Origin: Actinomycetota bacterium
GTDB taxonomy: Bacteria > Actinomycetota > Thermoleophilia > Solirubrobacterales > Solirubrobacteraceae
Direction of reading: 5' to 3'
Assembly: GCA_016781085.1 (NCBI GenBank)
Contig: JADDQZ010000014.1
Location: 26,810 to 59,502, forward strand
DNA length: 32,693 bases
Below, in pieces: positions 9,672-18,814 of this stretch. The stretch's first letter is position 1; every line of letters starts with the position of its first letter. The notes below the pieces were generated by a model. It was not told where the DNA came from and ran no database searches. It worked only from the letters and a program-made list of their open reading frames with translations. A program made the translations under genes and the position numbers.

Positions 9672-10472
9672 CTAGCGCTTGCTGAACTGCGGCCGCTTAC
9701 GCGCCTTCTTCAGACCAGCCTTCTTGCGTTCCTTGACGCGTGCGTCGCGCGTCATGAAACCACGTCGCTTGAGCTCCGAGCGCAGGTTGGGATCAGCCTC
9801 GACCAATGCCCGCGAGATGCCGTGCCGCAGCGCGCCGGCTTGGGCCGAGATACCACCGCCGTGCATGCTCGCGACAACGTCCATCTTCTCTTCGAGGCCC
9901 ACCGTCTCGAGCGCCTGGCGGATCTGGCGCTGGAGCGTGGCCCGGGGGAAGTGCACGTCGAGCGGGCGGCCGTTGACCGCGTAGGTGCCGGTGCCGGGCT
10001 TGAGGATCACGCGTGCGACAGCGGTCTTACGCTTGCCCGTCGCGTGGTAGCGAGCGTCTGCGGCCAGCGAAATCGCCGTGTCGGCGATCGGCTGGGTAAA
10101 GGCGTCGTCAGACTCGCTCGTGCCCGGCGTGATGAGCTCGCCGTCTTCGTCGTACTCGCTGCCGAGCGGGTCGTCGCCTTCGAGCACGATGTCAGGCACG
10201 AGGTCTGCGCCCGGAATCTCCGGCTTGACCCGGGGGGTCTCGTCAACCTCGTCGTCGTCGTCGGTGACCGATCCTCCGGCGTTGACCACGGCGTTGGCTT
10301 CCGCGATGCGCTGCTCGGACTCCGCGATCGGCTCGTCGACGATCGCCTGCTCGCGCTCTAGCTGGCGCTCGGTCGGGAGCTCCTGCGCGCCGACGGTGTC
10401 TTCGGCGGCGATGTTCTCCGGTTCGGAGACCTCGCCCTGCTCTGAATGTGAAGGCTTCTCGCTGTCAGCCAT
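9672..10472 (-). CDS. rpsI: 30S ribosomal protein S9 with ~135-aa acidic N-terminal extension
   Basis: C-terminal S9 core [36 protein letters not shown]...[20 protein letters not shown] at 10472 ([12 protein letters not shown]) is preceded by AGGAGG about 12 nt upstream, 28 nt after the rplM stop. Confidence 0.95.
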   Translation of the reverse strand: MADSEKPSHSEQGEVSEPENIAAEDTVGAQELPTERQLEREQAIVDEPIAESEQRIAEANAVVNAGGSVTDDDDEVDETPRVKPEIPGADLVPDIVLEGDDPLGSEYDEDGELITPGTSESDDAFTQPIADTAISLAADARYHATGKRKTAVARVILKPGTGTYAVNGRPLDVHFPRATLQRQIRQALETVGLEEKMDVVASMHGGGISAQAGALRHGISRALVEADPNLRSELKRRGFMTRDARVKERKKAGLKKARKRPQFSKR

Positions 10473-10500
10473 GGGAAAGAAAATCCTCCTGGGAGGCGGG

Positions 10501-10935
10501 TCAGGCCTGGAAGTCGAGCGGCTGCGGCTGTTGCGCGGCGTGCGGGTGTTCAGGGCCCGCATAGACCTTCAGCTTCGTGAGCTGCTTGCGGGCGAGTCGG
10601 TTGCGGGGCAGCATGCCCTTGACGGCGAGGCGAATCACTTCTTCCGGGCGCCGGTCCAGCATCTCGGTGAGCGTGCGCGACTTCAAGCCGCCGGGGTAAC
10701 CGGAGTGCTTGTAATAACGCTTCTCACGGAGCTTGTTGCCGGTAACGGTGATCTTCTCGGCGTTCACGACGACGACGAAGTCGCCCGTGTCTATATGCGG
10801 TGTGTAGGTGGGCTTGCGCTTGCCGCGCAAAGCATCCGCGATATGGGTCGCGAGCCGGCCAAGGGTCTTGCCCTCGGCGTCGACGATGACCCAGTTGCGT
10901 TCTCGATCGGAAGGTTTGGCGACGTATGTCTTCAT
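10501..10935 (-). CDS. rplM: 50S ribosomal protein L13
   Basis: [62 protein letters not shown]. An alternative ATG lies 2 codons upstream at 10941. Confidence 0.97.
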   Translation of the reverse strand: MKTYVAKPSDRERNWVIVDAEGKTLGRLATHIADALRGKRKPTYTPHIDTGDFVVVVNAEKITVTGNKLREKRYYKHSGYPGGLKSRTLTEMLDRRPEEVIRLAVKGMLPRNRLARKQLTKLKVYAGPEHPHAAQQPQPLDFQA

Positions 10936-11048
10936 GAGCATGGCGAAGCGGCGCCTTGGCGCGGCGGCGAGGGAGTGTAGAGGATCGGAGCCAGGCACGC
11001 CCAAGCGCTACCCGACCGGGCCGGCGGTTCACGGCCATCCTACGACAT

Positions 11049-11077
11049 GTCTCAGGGCCTCTCGATACTCCTGAGAC
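11049..11077. repeat. 8-bp perfect inverted repeat GTCTCAGG-N13-CCTGAGAC in the rplM / SPFH divergent intergenic region
   Basis: Direct reading: gtctcagg (11049-11056) and cctgagac (11070-11077). Confidence 0.7.
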
Positions 11078-11259
11078 CCGGGCGAGAAGCCGCGAATCTT
11101 TGCTGGTGGTTGAACGCCTGCCTCTCGCGATGCTGCAACGCGTATCCAGCTCGCTGTGTGAGCGCTGCCCACATCGTCCCTGCGTGCAGCAGGATCCTGT
11201 CGCGTTAACGCGCGCGGAAGAGACTATGTGGCGGCGCCTTTGCTCTACAGTGACGCGAT

Positions 11260-12315
11260 ATGGCACTGGAAGACGAGCTCGCCAAGCTGGTACGCGGTAG
11301 CGGCGGCAGCCGAGCGCCGAAGTCGCGAACGGACACACCACGCCGCGGCCTGTTCTTTGGCCTCGCGGCCCTTGCCGTGTTGGCTGCCGTAGCCGCTGCG
11401 GTCGCGGCGACCGGACTGGCTCGAACGGGACCGAATCAGGTGGCCGTGGTCTACAACGGTGGCCCGCTGGACCGCAAGGATCAGCGACAGACGATCGCAC
11501 CGTCGTCAGGCTTGACATGGACCGGCTGGTTGTCGCAGAACCCGCGCACTTATCCCGGTGAGGGCTCGCCGCGCCGCTACATCGTCACTACAGATTCGAC
11601 TCGTGACGAGGGCGCCGGCGTCGATGTCGTTCGCGTTCCGACCGCCGACGGCATCGACGTTGGCTTGGAAGCAAAGATTTCCTTCAACACCGCGTTCACC
11701 GGCACTGAAGAAGACGCGTTGCTGCGCAAGTTCGATGCGAGCTTTGGCAACCGCACTTATCCGCTCGGCGGCCGCCGGCTCAACCCTTGGCAGGAAGACG
11801 ACGGCTTCTCGGCATTTCTTGATGTCGAGTTCCGTCCCGTTATGGCGAACGTGCTTCGCGACACGGTCGGCACTTTCCGCTGCGAGCAACTCGTCTCGTC
11901 GTGCGCGCTGCTGGGCGGGTCACGTCGGGCAAAGCTCGAGGCGGCGGCCGGCCGCCAGACGAACGCCAACTTGACGCGCGTGCAAGAGACCATCCAGGAG
12001 CAGCTCGGAGAAGACCTGTCGCAGAATCTGGGCGGGCGCTACTTCGACAACTTCCAGGTGATCGTCTCTAGCGTGCGCCTTCCCGGGCGCGTGCAGGAAG
12101 CGGTTGACGAAGCACAAGCCCAGTTCGCCGCCGTCAACAAGTCGCGCGCGGACTTGGAGCGTGCTCGCATTGCCAAGGAAGTCAACGACACGCTCGGCCG
12201 CTCGTACCGCAATTGCCCCGCTTGCGCGCAAATCGACGCATTGAAGGCGATCCCGGGCAATGTCAACGCCATCAGCCTTGGCGGAAACGGGGCAGTTTCG
12301 CTGCAAGGCAGGTAG
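11260..12315 (+). CDS. SPFH/Band 7 (prohibitin-like) membrane protein
   Basis: N-terminal TM helix RGLFFGLAALAVLAAVAAAVAATGLARTGPNQVAVVYNGGP; C-terminal coiled helix AVDEAQAQFAAVNKSRADLERARIAKEV typical of Band 7 proteins. Confidence 0.75.
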   Translation: MALEDELAKLVRGSGGSRAPKSRTDTPRRGLFFGLAALAVLAAVAAAVAATGLARTGPNQVAVVYNGGPLDRKDQRQTIAPSSGLTWTGWLSQNPRTYPGEGSPRRYIVTTDSTRDEGAGVDVVRVPTADGIDVGLEAKISFNTAFTGTEEDALLRKFDASFGNRTYPLGGRRLNPWQEDDGFSAFLDVEFRPVMANVLRDTVGTFRCEQLVSSCALLGGSRRAKLEAAAGRQTNANLTRVQETIQEQLGEDLSQNLGGRYFDNFQVIVSSVRLPGRVQEAVDEAQAQFAAVNKSRADLERARIAKEVNDTLGRSYRNCPACAQIDALKAIPGNVNAISLGGNGAVSLQGR

Positions 12316-12360
12316 GCAGCGTCCGCGGCGGGGTCACGGAAGTCGACACCGGCGCGGACC

Positions 12361-12771
12361 ATGCATGCTCAATTCGTCCCGTCGCCGTCTCCGTACGCCC
12401 CCGCTATCGGGTTCAGCGCCGCGGTACGCGCGGGCAACTTCGTCTTGGTGGCAGGCACTACGGCCGTGAACGCCGACGGTGATGTGATCGGAGACGGGGA
12501 CGCCTATGCCCAAGCGGGGGAGTGCCTGCGCAAGATCGGCGTTGCCCTCGCTGCGGCGGGAGCCGGTCTTGAGGACGTCGTGCAAACGCGCATGTATTTG
12601 ACCGACGTAGCTCACTGGCACCCGGTGGGCCGGGCACACGGCGAAGTCTTCTCGTCGACGCGGCCCGTCGCCACGATGGTCGGCGTTGCAGCCCTGCTCG
12701 ATCCTCGGATGCTCGTCGAAATCGAAGCGACGGCGTGGCTGGGTGACGACCGCGGCAGCCTCTCCGGCTAG
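12361..12771 (+). CDS. RidA (YjgF/YER057c/UK114) family protein
   Basis: YAPAIGFSAAVRAGNFVLVAGTTAVNADGDVIGDGDAYAQAGECLRKIGVALAAAGAGLEDVVQTRMYLTD...RPVATMVGVAALLDPRMLVEIEATAWLG. Confidence 0.92.
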   Translation: MHAQFVPSPSPYAPAIGFSAAVRAGNFVLVAGTTAVNADGDVIGDGDAYAQAGECLRKIGVALAAAGAGLEDVVQTRMYLTDVAHWHPVGRAHGEVFSSTRPVATMVGVAALLDPRMLVEIEATAWLGDDRGSLSG

Positions 12772-12805
12772 CGGAGCCCTCAGCCCGGCCGGCGGCTACA
12801 GCCCG

Positions 12806-14557
12806 TTATTCCCACTCGATCGTGCCGGGTGGCTTTGACGTGATGTCGAGCACGACGCGGTTCACTTCGCGAATTTCGTTGATCATGCGCGAAGCGACTT
12901 GCTCCAGCAGGTCGTAGGGCAGGCGTGCCCAGTCGGCCGTCATCGCGTCGTCTGAAGTCACGGCGCGGATGGCCACCAGGTAGCCGTAAGTGCGCTCGTC
13001 ACCTTGAACTCCAACGGTGCGGATGTCGGGCAGGACGCAGAACGACTGCCAGAGTTCGCGGTACAAACCGGCCTTGCGGATTTCGTCTTGCAAAATCGAG
13101 TCGGCGTGACGCAGCGTGTCGAGGCGTTCCTTCGTCGCATGTCCGCCGACAACGCGGATGGCCAGGCCGGGACCTGGGAAAGGCTGACGCCAGACCATCC
13201 GCTCAGGTAGGCCCAGCTCGGCCCCGACGGCCCGCACTTCGTCCTTGAACAAGGCACGTAGCGGTTCAACGAGCTCGAATTCCAAGTCGTCGGGCAAGCC
13301 GCCGACGTTGTGGTGGGACTTGATCGTCGCGGTCCCTGTGCCGCCGCCCGATTCGATCACGTCGGAATACAGGGTTCCCTGCACGAGAAAGCGCGCGTCA
13401 CCGAGCTCGCGCGCTTGCTCTTCGAAGACCCGGATGAATTCCTCGCCGATCGCCTTGCGCTTGGCTTCGGGTTCGGTGACGCCGTGCAACCGGCGCAGAA
13501 ACCGATCTTCAGCCTTCACGGCCACGAGCGGGACTTGGAAGGTGTCGCGGAAGGCGGAGATGACTTGGTCGCCCTCGTTCATCCGCATGAGGCCGTGATC
13601 GACGAACACGCACGTCAACTGGTCGCCCACGGCGCGGTGCACCAGCAACGCCGCAACGCTTGAGTCAACGCCGCCTGACAACCCGCAGATGACCTTGGCG
13701 TCGCCCACTTGCGCGCGGATGCGCGCGATCTGATCTTCGACGATCGAGGCGGGACTCCAATCGCGCTCGCACCCGCAAACCTCTTCGAGGAAGTTCGCGA
13801 GGACCTGCTGCCCGTAGGGAGTATGGACGACTTCCGGATGAAATTGGATGCCGTAGATGTCGCGCTCGACGCTTTCGAGCGCCGCGACCGGCGATTGAGT
13901 CGAGGACGCCAACGCCGTGAATCCGGGAGGCGGCGCAAACACTGTGTCGCGGTGAGACATCCAGCAAGACTGCTCGGCCGGTGTTCCGGCAAGCAGCTGG
14001 CCGCCATCGTCGGCCAGCGCGAGATCCGAGCGGCCGAATTCTCCGACTTCGGCTTCCTCGACCTTGCCGCCGAGCGACAACACGAGGGCTTGCATCCCGT
14101 AGCAAATGCCCAGCACCGGGATGTCGAGCTCCAACAGCTCGGGATCCAGGCGCGGCGCGTCCCTGGCGTAGACCGAAGCTGGTCCGCCGGAGAGGACGAG
14201 GCCCTTGGGGCGGCGCCGGCGAACTTCCTCCGCGCCCACGTGATAGGGCAACAGTTCGGAGAAGACGCCGCACTCGCGGATCCTTCGAGCGATCAGCTGC
14301 GAATACTGTCCGCCGTAGTCGAGCACCACCACTTCGTCGACCGCGAGCCGCCGCTCGTTCTCGAGCTCCTCGACCGGCTGATCGGCGGGCAGCGCAGAGC
14401 CAGGACCATCGCTGCGTATGTCCGAGCCGCTGGTTACTGGCTCGGCATCCGCCGCCGCGACGCCATCCGCCACGGCGGCTTGTCCGCCGTCCGAACCACC
14501 TGCGGGTTCGAGGGGAGCGGTGTCAACCGCCGCTCCCCCACCCTCTTCCATGCTCAA
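12806..14557 (-). CDS. guaA: GMP synthase (glutamine-hydrolysing) with ~70-aa acidic/low-complexity N-terminal extension
   Basis: [68 protein letters not shown]-terminal [17 protein letters not shown] overlap with guaB3 at 14554-14557. Confidence 0.97.
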   Translation of the reverse strand: MSMEEGGGAAVDTAPLEPAGGSDGGQAAVADGVAAADAEPVTSGSDIRSDGPGSALPADQPVEELENERRLAVDEVVVLDYGGQYSQLIARRIRECGVFSELLPYHVGAEEVRRRRPKGLVLSGGPASVYARDAPRLDPELLELDIPVLGICYGMQALVLSLGGKVEEAEVGEFGRSDLALADDGGQLLAGTPAEQSCWMSHRDTVFAPPPGFTALASSTQSPVAALESVERDIYGIQFHPEVVHTPYGQQVLANFLEEVCGCERDWSPASIVEDQIARIRAQVGDAKVICGLSGGVDSSVAALLVHRAVGDQLTCVFVDHGLMRMNEGDQVISAFRDTFQVPLVAVKAEDRFLRRLHGVTEPEAKRKAIGEEFIRVFEEQARELGDARFLVQGTLYSDVIESGGGTGTATIKSHHNVGGLPDDLEFELVEPLRALFKDEVRAVGAELGLPERMVWRQPFPGPGLAIRVVGGHATKERLDTLRHADSILQDEIRKAGLYRELWQSFCVLPDIRTVGVQGDERTYGYLVAIRAVTSDDAMTADWARLPYDLLEQVASRMINEIREVNRVVLDITSKPPGTIEWE

Positions 14558-15759
14558 CGGCCTGCGCCCGCTCCGGTGACGATCGGCACCGAAGCACCGC
14601 GCGCCATCATGCCGATCGACTGCTCGCGCTGGAGATGCTTGCCTTCAGTCTGCAAAGCCGGAGCAATCATGAGCTCCGCGCGGTTGAATTCCGCGATGTC
14701 GCGATAGCCGCACGTCGCCATCGACGTGCGCAGAGCGCCCATCAGGTTGTACGTACCGTCGTTCTCATGCGCCGGACCGACGAGGATTTCTTCCAGCGTC
14801 CCATTCTGGACCGTCCGCACCCGCGCCCCGCGTGGCAGCTCCGGATGGAAGGTCGCCATGCCCCAGTGGTGGCCGTGGCCCGGCGCCTCGTAGGCGCGCG
14901 CCAGCGGCGACCCGATCATCACAGCATCCGCTCCGCACGCGATCGCCTTGGCGACGTCGCCACCGGTGCGCATGCCGCCATCAGCGATCACCTTGACGTA
15001 TTCGCCGGTTTCCAGCATGTGCTGTGAGCGAGCGGCGGCGACGTCGGCGATCGCCGTCGCTTGCGGGACACCGATGCCAAGAACTCCGCGCGTGGTGCAC
15101 GCAGCTCCAGGACCGACACCGACGAGGACGCCCGCAGCGCCGGCGCGCATCAGGTGCAGGCCCGTGTGGTAGCTGGCGCATCCGCCGAGGATGACCGGGA
15201 TGTCGAGCTCGGCCACGAACTCTTTTAGGTTCAGCGCATTTCCGCTGCTGGAAACATGCTCAGCCGAAAGCACCGTGCCCTGTATGACCAGGATGTCGAG
15301 GCCAGCGTCGAGCACCGTGTCGATGTAGCGCTCGACCTTCTGCGGAGTCAGCGAGGCCGCCGCAACGACGCCGTGCTGCTTGATCTCGCGAATGCGCTGA
15401 CCGATCAGCTCCTCTTGCACCGGCTCGCGATAGATGTCCTGCATCTCGCGCGTCGCTTCTTCACGGTCGAGCGAGGAGATCCGCTCCAACGTGGCGTCGG
15501 CGTCCTCAAACCGAGTCCAAACGCCTTCGAGATTCAAGACGCCGAGACCGCCCATCTTGCCGATCAAGCCGGCTGTCTCGGGTGAAACGACGCCGTCCAT
15601 CGCAGAAGCCAAAAGCGGAAGGTCGAAGCGGTAGTGCCCAATCTTCCAGGAAATGTCCACGTCGTCGGGATCCCGAGTCCGACGGGAAGGAACGATGGCT
15701 ACATCGTCGAAACCATAGGCGCGACGCGCCTTCTTGCCACGGCCAATCTCTACTTCCAT
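14554..15759 (-). CDS. guaB3: GuaB3 family IMP dehydrogenase-like protein (no CBS domains)
   Basis: [41 protein letters not shown]...[19 protein letters not shown]; active-site loop [37 protein letters not shown]. Confidence 0.93.
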   Translation of the reverse strand: MEVEIGRGKKARRAYGFDDVAIVPSRRTRDPDDVDISWKIGHYRFDLPLLASAMDGVVSPETAGLIGKMGGLGVLNLEGVWTRFEDADATLERISSLDREEATREMQDIYREPVQEELIGQRIREIKQHGVVAAASLTPQKVERYIDTVLDAGLDILVIQGTVLSAEHVSSSGNALNLKEFVAELDIPVILGGCASYHTGLHLMRAGAAGVLVGVGPGAACTTRGVLGIGVPQATAIADVAAARSQHMLETGEYVKVIADGGMRTGGDVAKAIACGADAVMIGSPLARAYEAPGHGHHWGMATFHPELPRGARVRTVQNGTLEEILVGPAHENDGTYNLMGALRTSMATCGYRDIAEFNRAELMIAPALQTEGKHLQREQSIGMMARGASVPIVTGAGAGR

Positions 15760-15983
15760 GGGCGAGATCCTAGGGGTGGGAGCGGACGAGAACCCCGCGG
15801 GCGAGCGGGTTGAGGGAAGGAACCGGCTCAGCGACGCACGACTACCGGCCGTCCGTGCGATGGTAGCGCGCGCAAAGGCCTGATCGGTGTGCGTGGCATC
15901 AGTTGCGCGGACGTGAACAACGGAGTTCTGCCGACTGTCGGAAGGCTGTATCAGGGCGCTGGAGGCACGTCGGCGTGAGCCTG

Positions 15984-16014
15984 TGTCGCCAGTAGAAGAG
16001 GCCCTGAGGCGACA
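15984..16014. repeat. 7-bp inverted repeat (TGTCGCC-N17-GGCGACA) 3' of pfkB; weak terminator candidate
   Basis: tgtcgcc 15984-15990 and ggcgaca 16008-16014, about 37 nt downstream of the minus-strand stop at 16051. No U-tract. Confidence 0.35.
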
Positions 16015-16050
16015 GCTTCATCCTGGCGGTGAGAACGCGCGGTGGACGCG

Positions 16051-17019
16051 TCAGCGCGCAGGCGACAGCGCCAGCCGCTCCACCTCGACGCGCGGCACCA
16101 GTCGCTCCACGGAAGCCGGATCAAGCAGTCCGGCCCCAAGGTGGCGAGTCGACTCGGCGCCGCACGCGACGCCGTAGGACAAAGCCTCCACGCGGCTTCG
16201 GCCGCCGTAGAGGCCGGCCACGAAGCCGGCGAGAAAGGCGTCGCCTGAACCCACGGTGGCGCGGACCTCGATCGCAGTGGAGAGACAGACCCGGTAAAGC
16301 TCTCGCCCCGCCCCAGGATCGCCGGCCAAAACGTTGGCGAAGCAGCCCTCGGGAGTCGTCATGATCACCTCCCGCGCGCCCATGCGGACCATCTGGTCGA
16401 TGGCGTCGATGCTGTCTTCCTCTTCGTTGAACTCATGCCCGACGAGCTCCTCTGCTTCGGCGACGTTCGGCGAAATGACGTCCGGCTCGGCTCGGACCGC
16501 TCGCCGTAGCGGCTCCCCGTCGGTGTCGACGACGGTGTAGACCCCGCGCCGCCTCAGCTCGGTGATCAGCTGCGCGTAGATCTCGACGTCGACGTGGCGC
16601 GGCAACGAGCCGGCGAACACGCAAAGGGTCGCGCCCTTGGCCAGGTAGAGCAGCTTGTCGGTGAAGAGCTCGACCTCGTGCTCGGTGATCCTCGGCCCAC
16701 GTTCGTTGATCTCGGTTTGGTCTCCCGTGGTGGGGTCGATCACCGAAGTGTTGGTTCGCGACTCTTCGCCGATCCGCACGAAGTCAGACAGGACCGAAAG
16801 CTGGGTCAGCTGTTCCACGATGCGCGTGCCCGTCGGCCCACCGGCCATGCCCGTAGCGATGACTGGCTGCCCTAGTGCCTTGAGGATCCGGGCCACGTTG
16901 ACGCCCTTGCCGCCCGGCATCGTTGTCTGCTCGACGGTGCGATGGCGCCGTCCAAGCCGGAAGTTCGGCACGGCCAGCGTCTTATCGACGGCGGTGTTGA
17001 GAGTGACGGTGAGGATCAT
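16051..17019 (-). CDS. PfkB-family sugar kinase, 1-phosphofructokinase-like
   Basis: MILTVTLNTAVDKTLAVPNFRLGRRHRTVEQTTMPGGKGVNVARILKALG; VGSGDAFLAGFVAGL PfkB signature. Overlaps the upstream gene by ATGA (17016-17019). Confidence 0.92.
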   Translation of the reverse strand: MILTVTLNTAVDKTLAVPNFRLGRRHRTVEQTTMPGGKGVNVARILKALGQPVIATGMAGGPTGTRIVEQLTQLSVLSDFVRIGEESRTNTSVIDPTTGDQTEINERGPRITEHEVELFTDKLLYLAKGATLCVFAGSLPRHVDVEIYAQLITELRRRGVYTVVDTDGEPLRRAVRAEPDVISPNVAEAEELVGHEFNEEEDSIDAIDQMVRMGAREVIMTTPEGCFANVLAGDPGAGRELYRVCLSTAIEVRATVGSGDAFLAGFVAGLYGGRSRVEALSYGVACGAESTRHLGAGLLDPASVERLVPRVEVERLALSPAR

Positions 17020-18335
17020 GGGGTTGTGGGTGCCGCTGCGTCGGTTCTGGCACGCGGGAGGCGGCGGCGTAGCAACAGTCCCGCGCACAGCACGCTACCG
17101 ATGACAGCAATCAACAGTCCACCCACGGCGGCGGGACGCGTCAACCAGTCAATCGCCTTGTCGCTCAGAGTTGGCGCCGGTACGGCAGCAGCAGCGACCA
17201 ACGGCACGTCTTCGATGTGCCGGCCGGCTTGGGACAACGACACGATGCCCAGTTGCTGTCCCCGCCGCACGGGCCCTTCGACGCTATCGGGCAGATCTTC
17301 GACTGCCAATTCGAATGCGCCGCTGCCGCGCTTGACGACTCGCCGGACTGTCGTGGCCGCCGCGACGGGCAGCTGCGCTCCACGGCGATAGCGGATCGGT
17401 ACGGCGGATTGCGTGAAGCGCTGGCCACGGCGGACCGGACTAACCACCTTGTAGCGCTTGAAGCCCCACCGCAGGAGATCCAGCGTGTCGTCGTTGCGAT
17501 CCAGCTCCGTCGGCGCCCCGAGTACGGCAGACAGCAGACGAACACCACGCGCGTCACGGGCTGAGGCGATCAGGACATATCCGGCCCGCCCCGTGTGACC
17601 CGTCTTGATTCCGTCGATCTGCGGACGGGCGACGAGCGAGTTGCGGTTGGAGACCGTGCGGACCACGTCGCCGGATTTCAGCGTCGCGGTGGCTCGTGCA
17701 ACCGTGCGTCGGAAGAACGGCGACGTCCGGAGTTGCAAAGAAAGCTGGACCAGATCCCGCGCCGAGGAGTAGTTACCCGGCTGGTCGAGTCCGATCGGGT
17801 TGGCGAAGTGGGTCTGCTTGAGACCGAGTTCGCGGGCGCGCCGGTTCATTGCCGCGACGAAGCGGGCGCGCGAGCCGCCGACACCTTCGGCCAGCGTGAC
17901 GGCCGCGTCGTTGGCCGAAGCGAGCAGCAACGCGCGCAGGAGGTCCGCGACGGTCATCTTTTCGCGCGGGCGCAGCCCGAGCTGCGACTCCACCGCAGCC
18001 GGTTGGTAGTCGGAGGCCCTGATGATCCGGTTGAGTCGTGCGGACTCCAAGACCACAAGCGCGGTCATGAGCTTCGTGGCCGAGGCGATCGGACGCCGCA
18101 CGTCGGCATCTTCGGCGTAGGTGACGTCCCCGGAAGAGGATTCGATCACGATCGCGCTGCTGCCCGCTATGTCGGGCGGCGGTGCGGCTGCCCGTACCGT
18201 TGCCGGGCTCAAGAGGAACTGCGTAAGCGCACACAGCGCGGCGGCCACAAGCAGTGCCGGCGCAATCCGCAGACGACAGCCGGTCACCGGCACGAGCGCT
18301 GGTGCCGACGCCGTGTCAGGGCGCCGGATCGTCAC
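17016..18335 (-). CDS. D-alanyl-D-alanine carboxypeptidase (DacA/PBP5-like, S11 family)
   Basis: SxxK motif SATKLMTALV, SxN motif SAND, KTG motif IDGIKTGHTGRAGYVLIASA; N-terminal signal/TM and C-terminal TM anchor. Confidence 0.94.
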   Translation of the reverse strand: MTIRRPDTASAPALVPVTGCRLRIAPALLVAAALCALTQFLLSPATVRAAAPPPDIAGSSAIVIESSSGDVTYAEDADVRRPIASATKLMTALVVLESARLNRIIRASDYQPAAVESQLGLRPREKMTVADLLRALLLASANDAAVTLAEGVGGSRARFVAAMNRRARELGLKQTHFANPIGLDQPGNYSSARDLVQLSLQLRTSPFFRRTVARATATLKSGDVVRTVSNRNSLVARPQIDGIKTGHTGRAGYVLIASARDARGVRLLSAVLGAPTELDRNDDTLDLLRWGFKRYKVVSPVRRGQRFTQSAVPIRYRRGAQLPVAAATTVRRVVKRGSGAFELAVEDLPDSVEGPVRRGQQLGIVSLSQAGRHIEDVPLVAAAAVPAPTLSDKAIDWLTRPAAVGGLLIAVIGSVLCAGLLLRRRLPRARTDAAAPTTP

Positions 18336-18682
18336 TGTCGCAGCCTGATCCGTTGTCCCGGCGTAAGCGTCTGAGGATCTATTTCCGGGTTGAGCTGCTC
18401 GATGTCCTCAAGCGTCACGCCATGTTTCTCGGCGATCGCCGACGGCGTATCGCCCGGCTTGACGACGTAATTCTTCTTCTCGCGCTTCTTACGAGCCTTC
18501 TTGCCTGCGCCGGCCGTCTTGGCGGGAGTGGTGGCCGGCCCGGCGGTTTGTGCCGGCCCGGACGCGGGCTCTTCCCCTCCGCCGGAACCCAGCAGCGTGA
18601 AGGTCAGAGCGAGGAAGAAAGCCACCACCGCCAAGGGCGCGAGGTAGCGCGCGTGGCTGCGTCGCGGCATCGGGGCGATCAT
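18332..18682 (-). CDS. LysM domain membrane-anchored protein
   Basis: N-terminal TM YLAPLAVVAFFLALTFTLL; C-terminal LysM NYVVKPGDTPSAIAEKHGVTLEDIEQLNPEIDPQTLTPGQRIRL. Confidence 0.9.
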   Translation of the reverse strand: MIAPMPRRSHARYLAPLAVVAFFLALTFTLLGSGGGEEPASGPAQTAGPATTPAKTAGAGKKARKKREKKNYVVKPGDTPSAIAEKHGVTLEDIEQLNPEIDPQTLTPGQRIRLRQ

Positions 18683-18814
18683 ATTCGAACCCGAAGACGA
18701 TCAGCGAGGTGGCGTCGGGCCGCATTGCTGTACCCCGGTGAGAAATGCTCGCTGTCTCGGCGGAGCCCTTGCACGCCGCGGACCTGGCCTAAGCCCTTCA
18801 AGACGCGACGGAGC

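Noticed and set aside
10724-11518. 264-aa minus-strand ORF spanning the rplM/SPFH gap
   Set aside because: Overlaps rplM out of frame and antisense to the SPFH gene; low-complexity Arg-rich translation with no domain logic.
12762-12805. Short inverted repeat CTCCG...CGGAG near the RidA stop as a terminator
   Set aside because: Only a 5-bp stem with a partly coding arm; too weak in a high-GC background.
13709-15027. Long + strand ORFs (332 aa and 348 aa) opposite guaA/guaB3
   Set aside because: Arg/Pro/His-rich shadow ORFs typical of high-GC antisense frames. The opposite strand encodes conserved enzymes.
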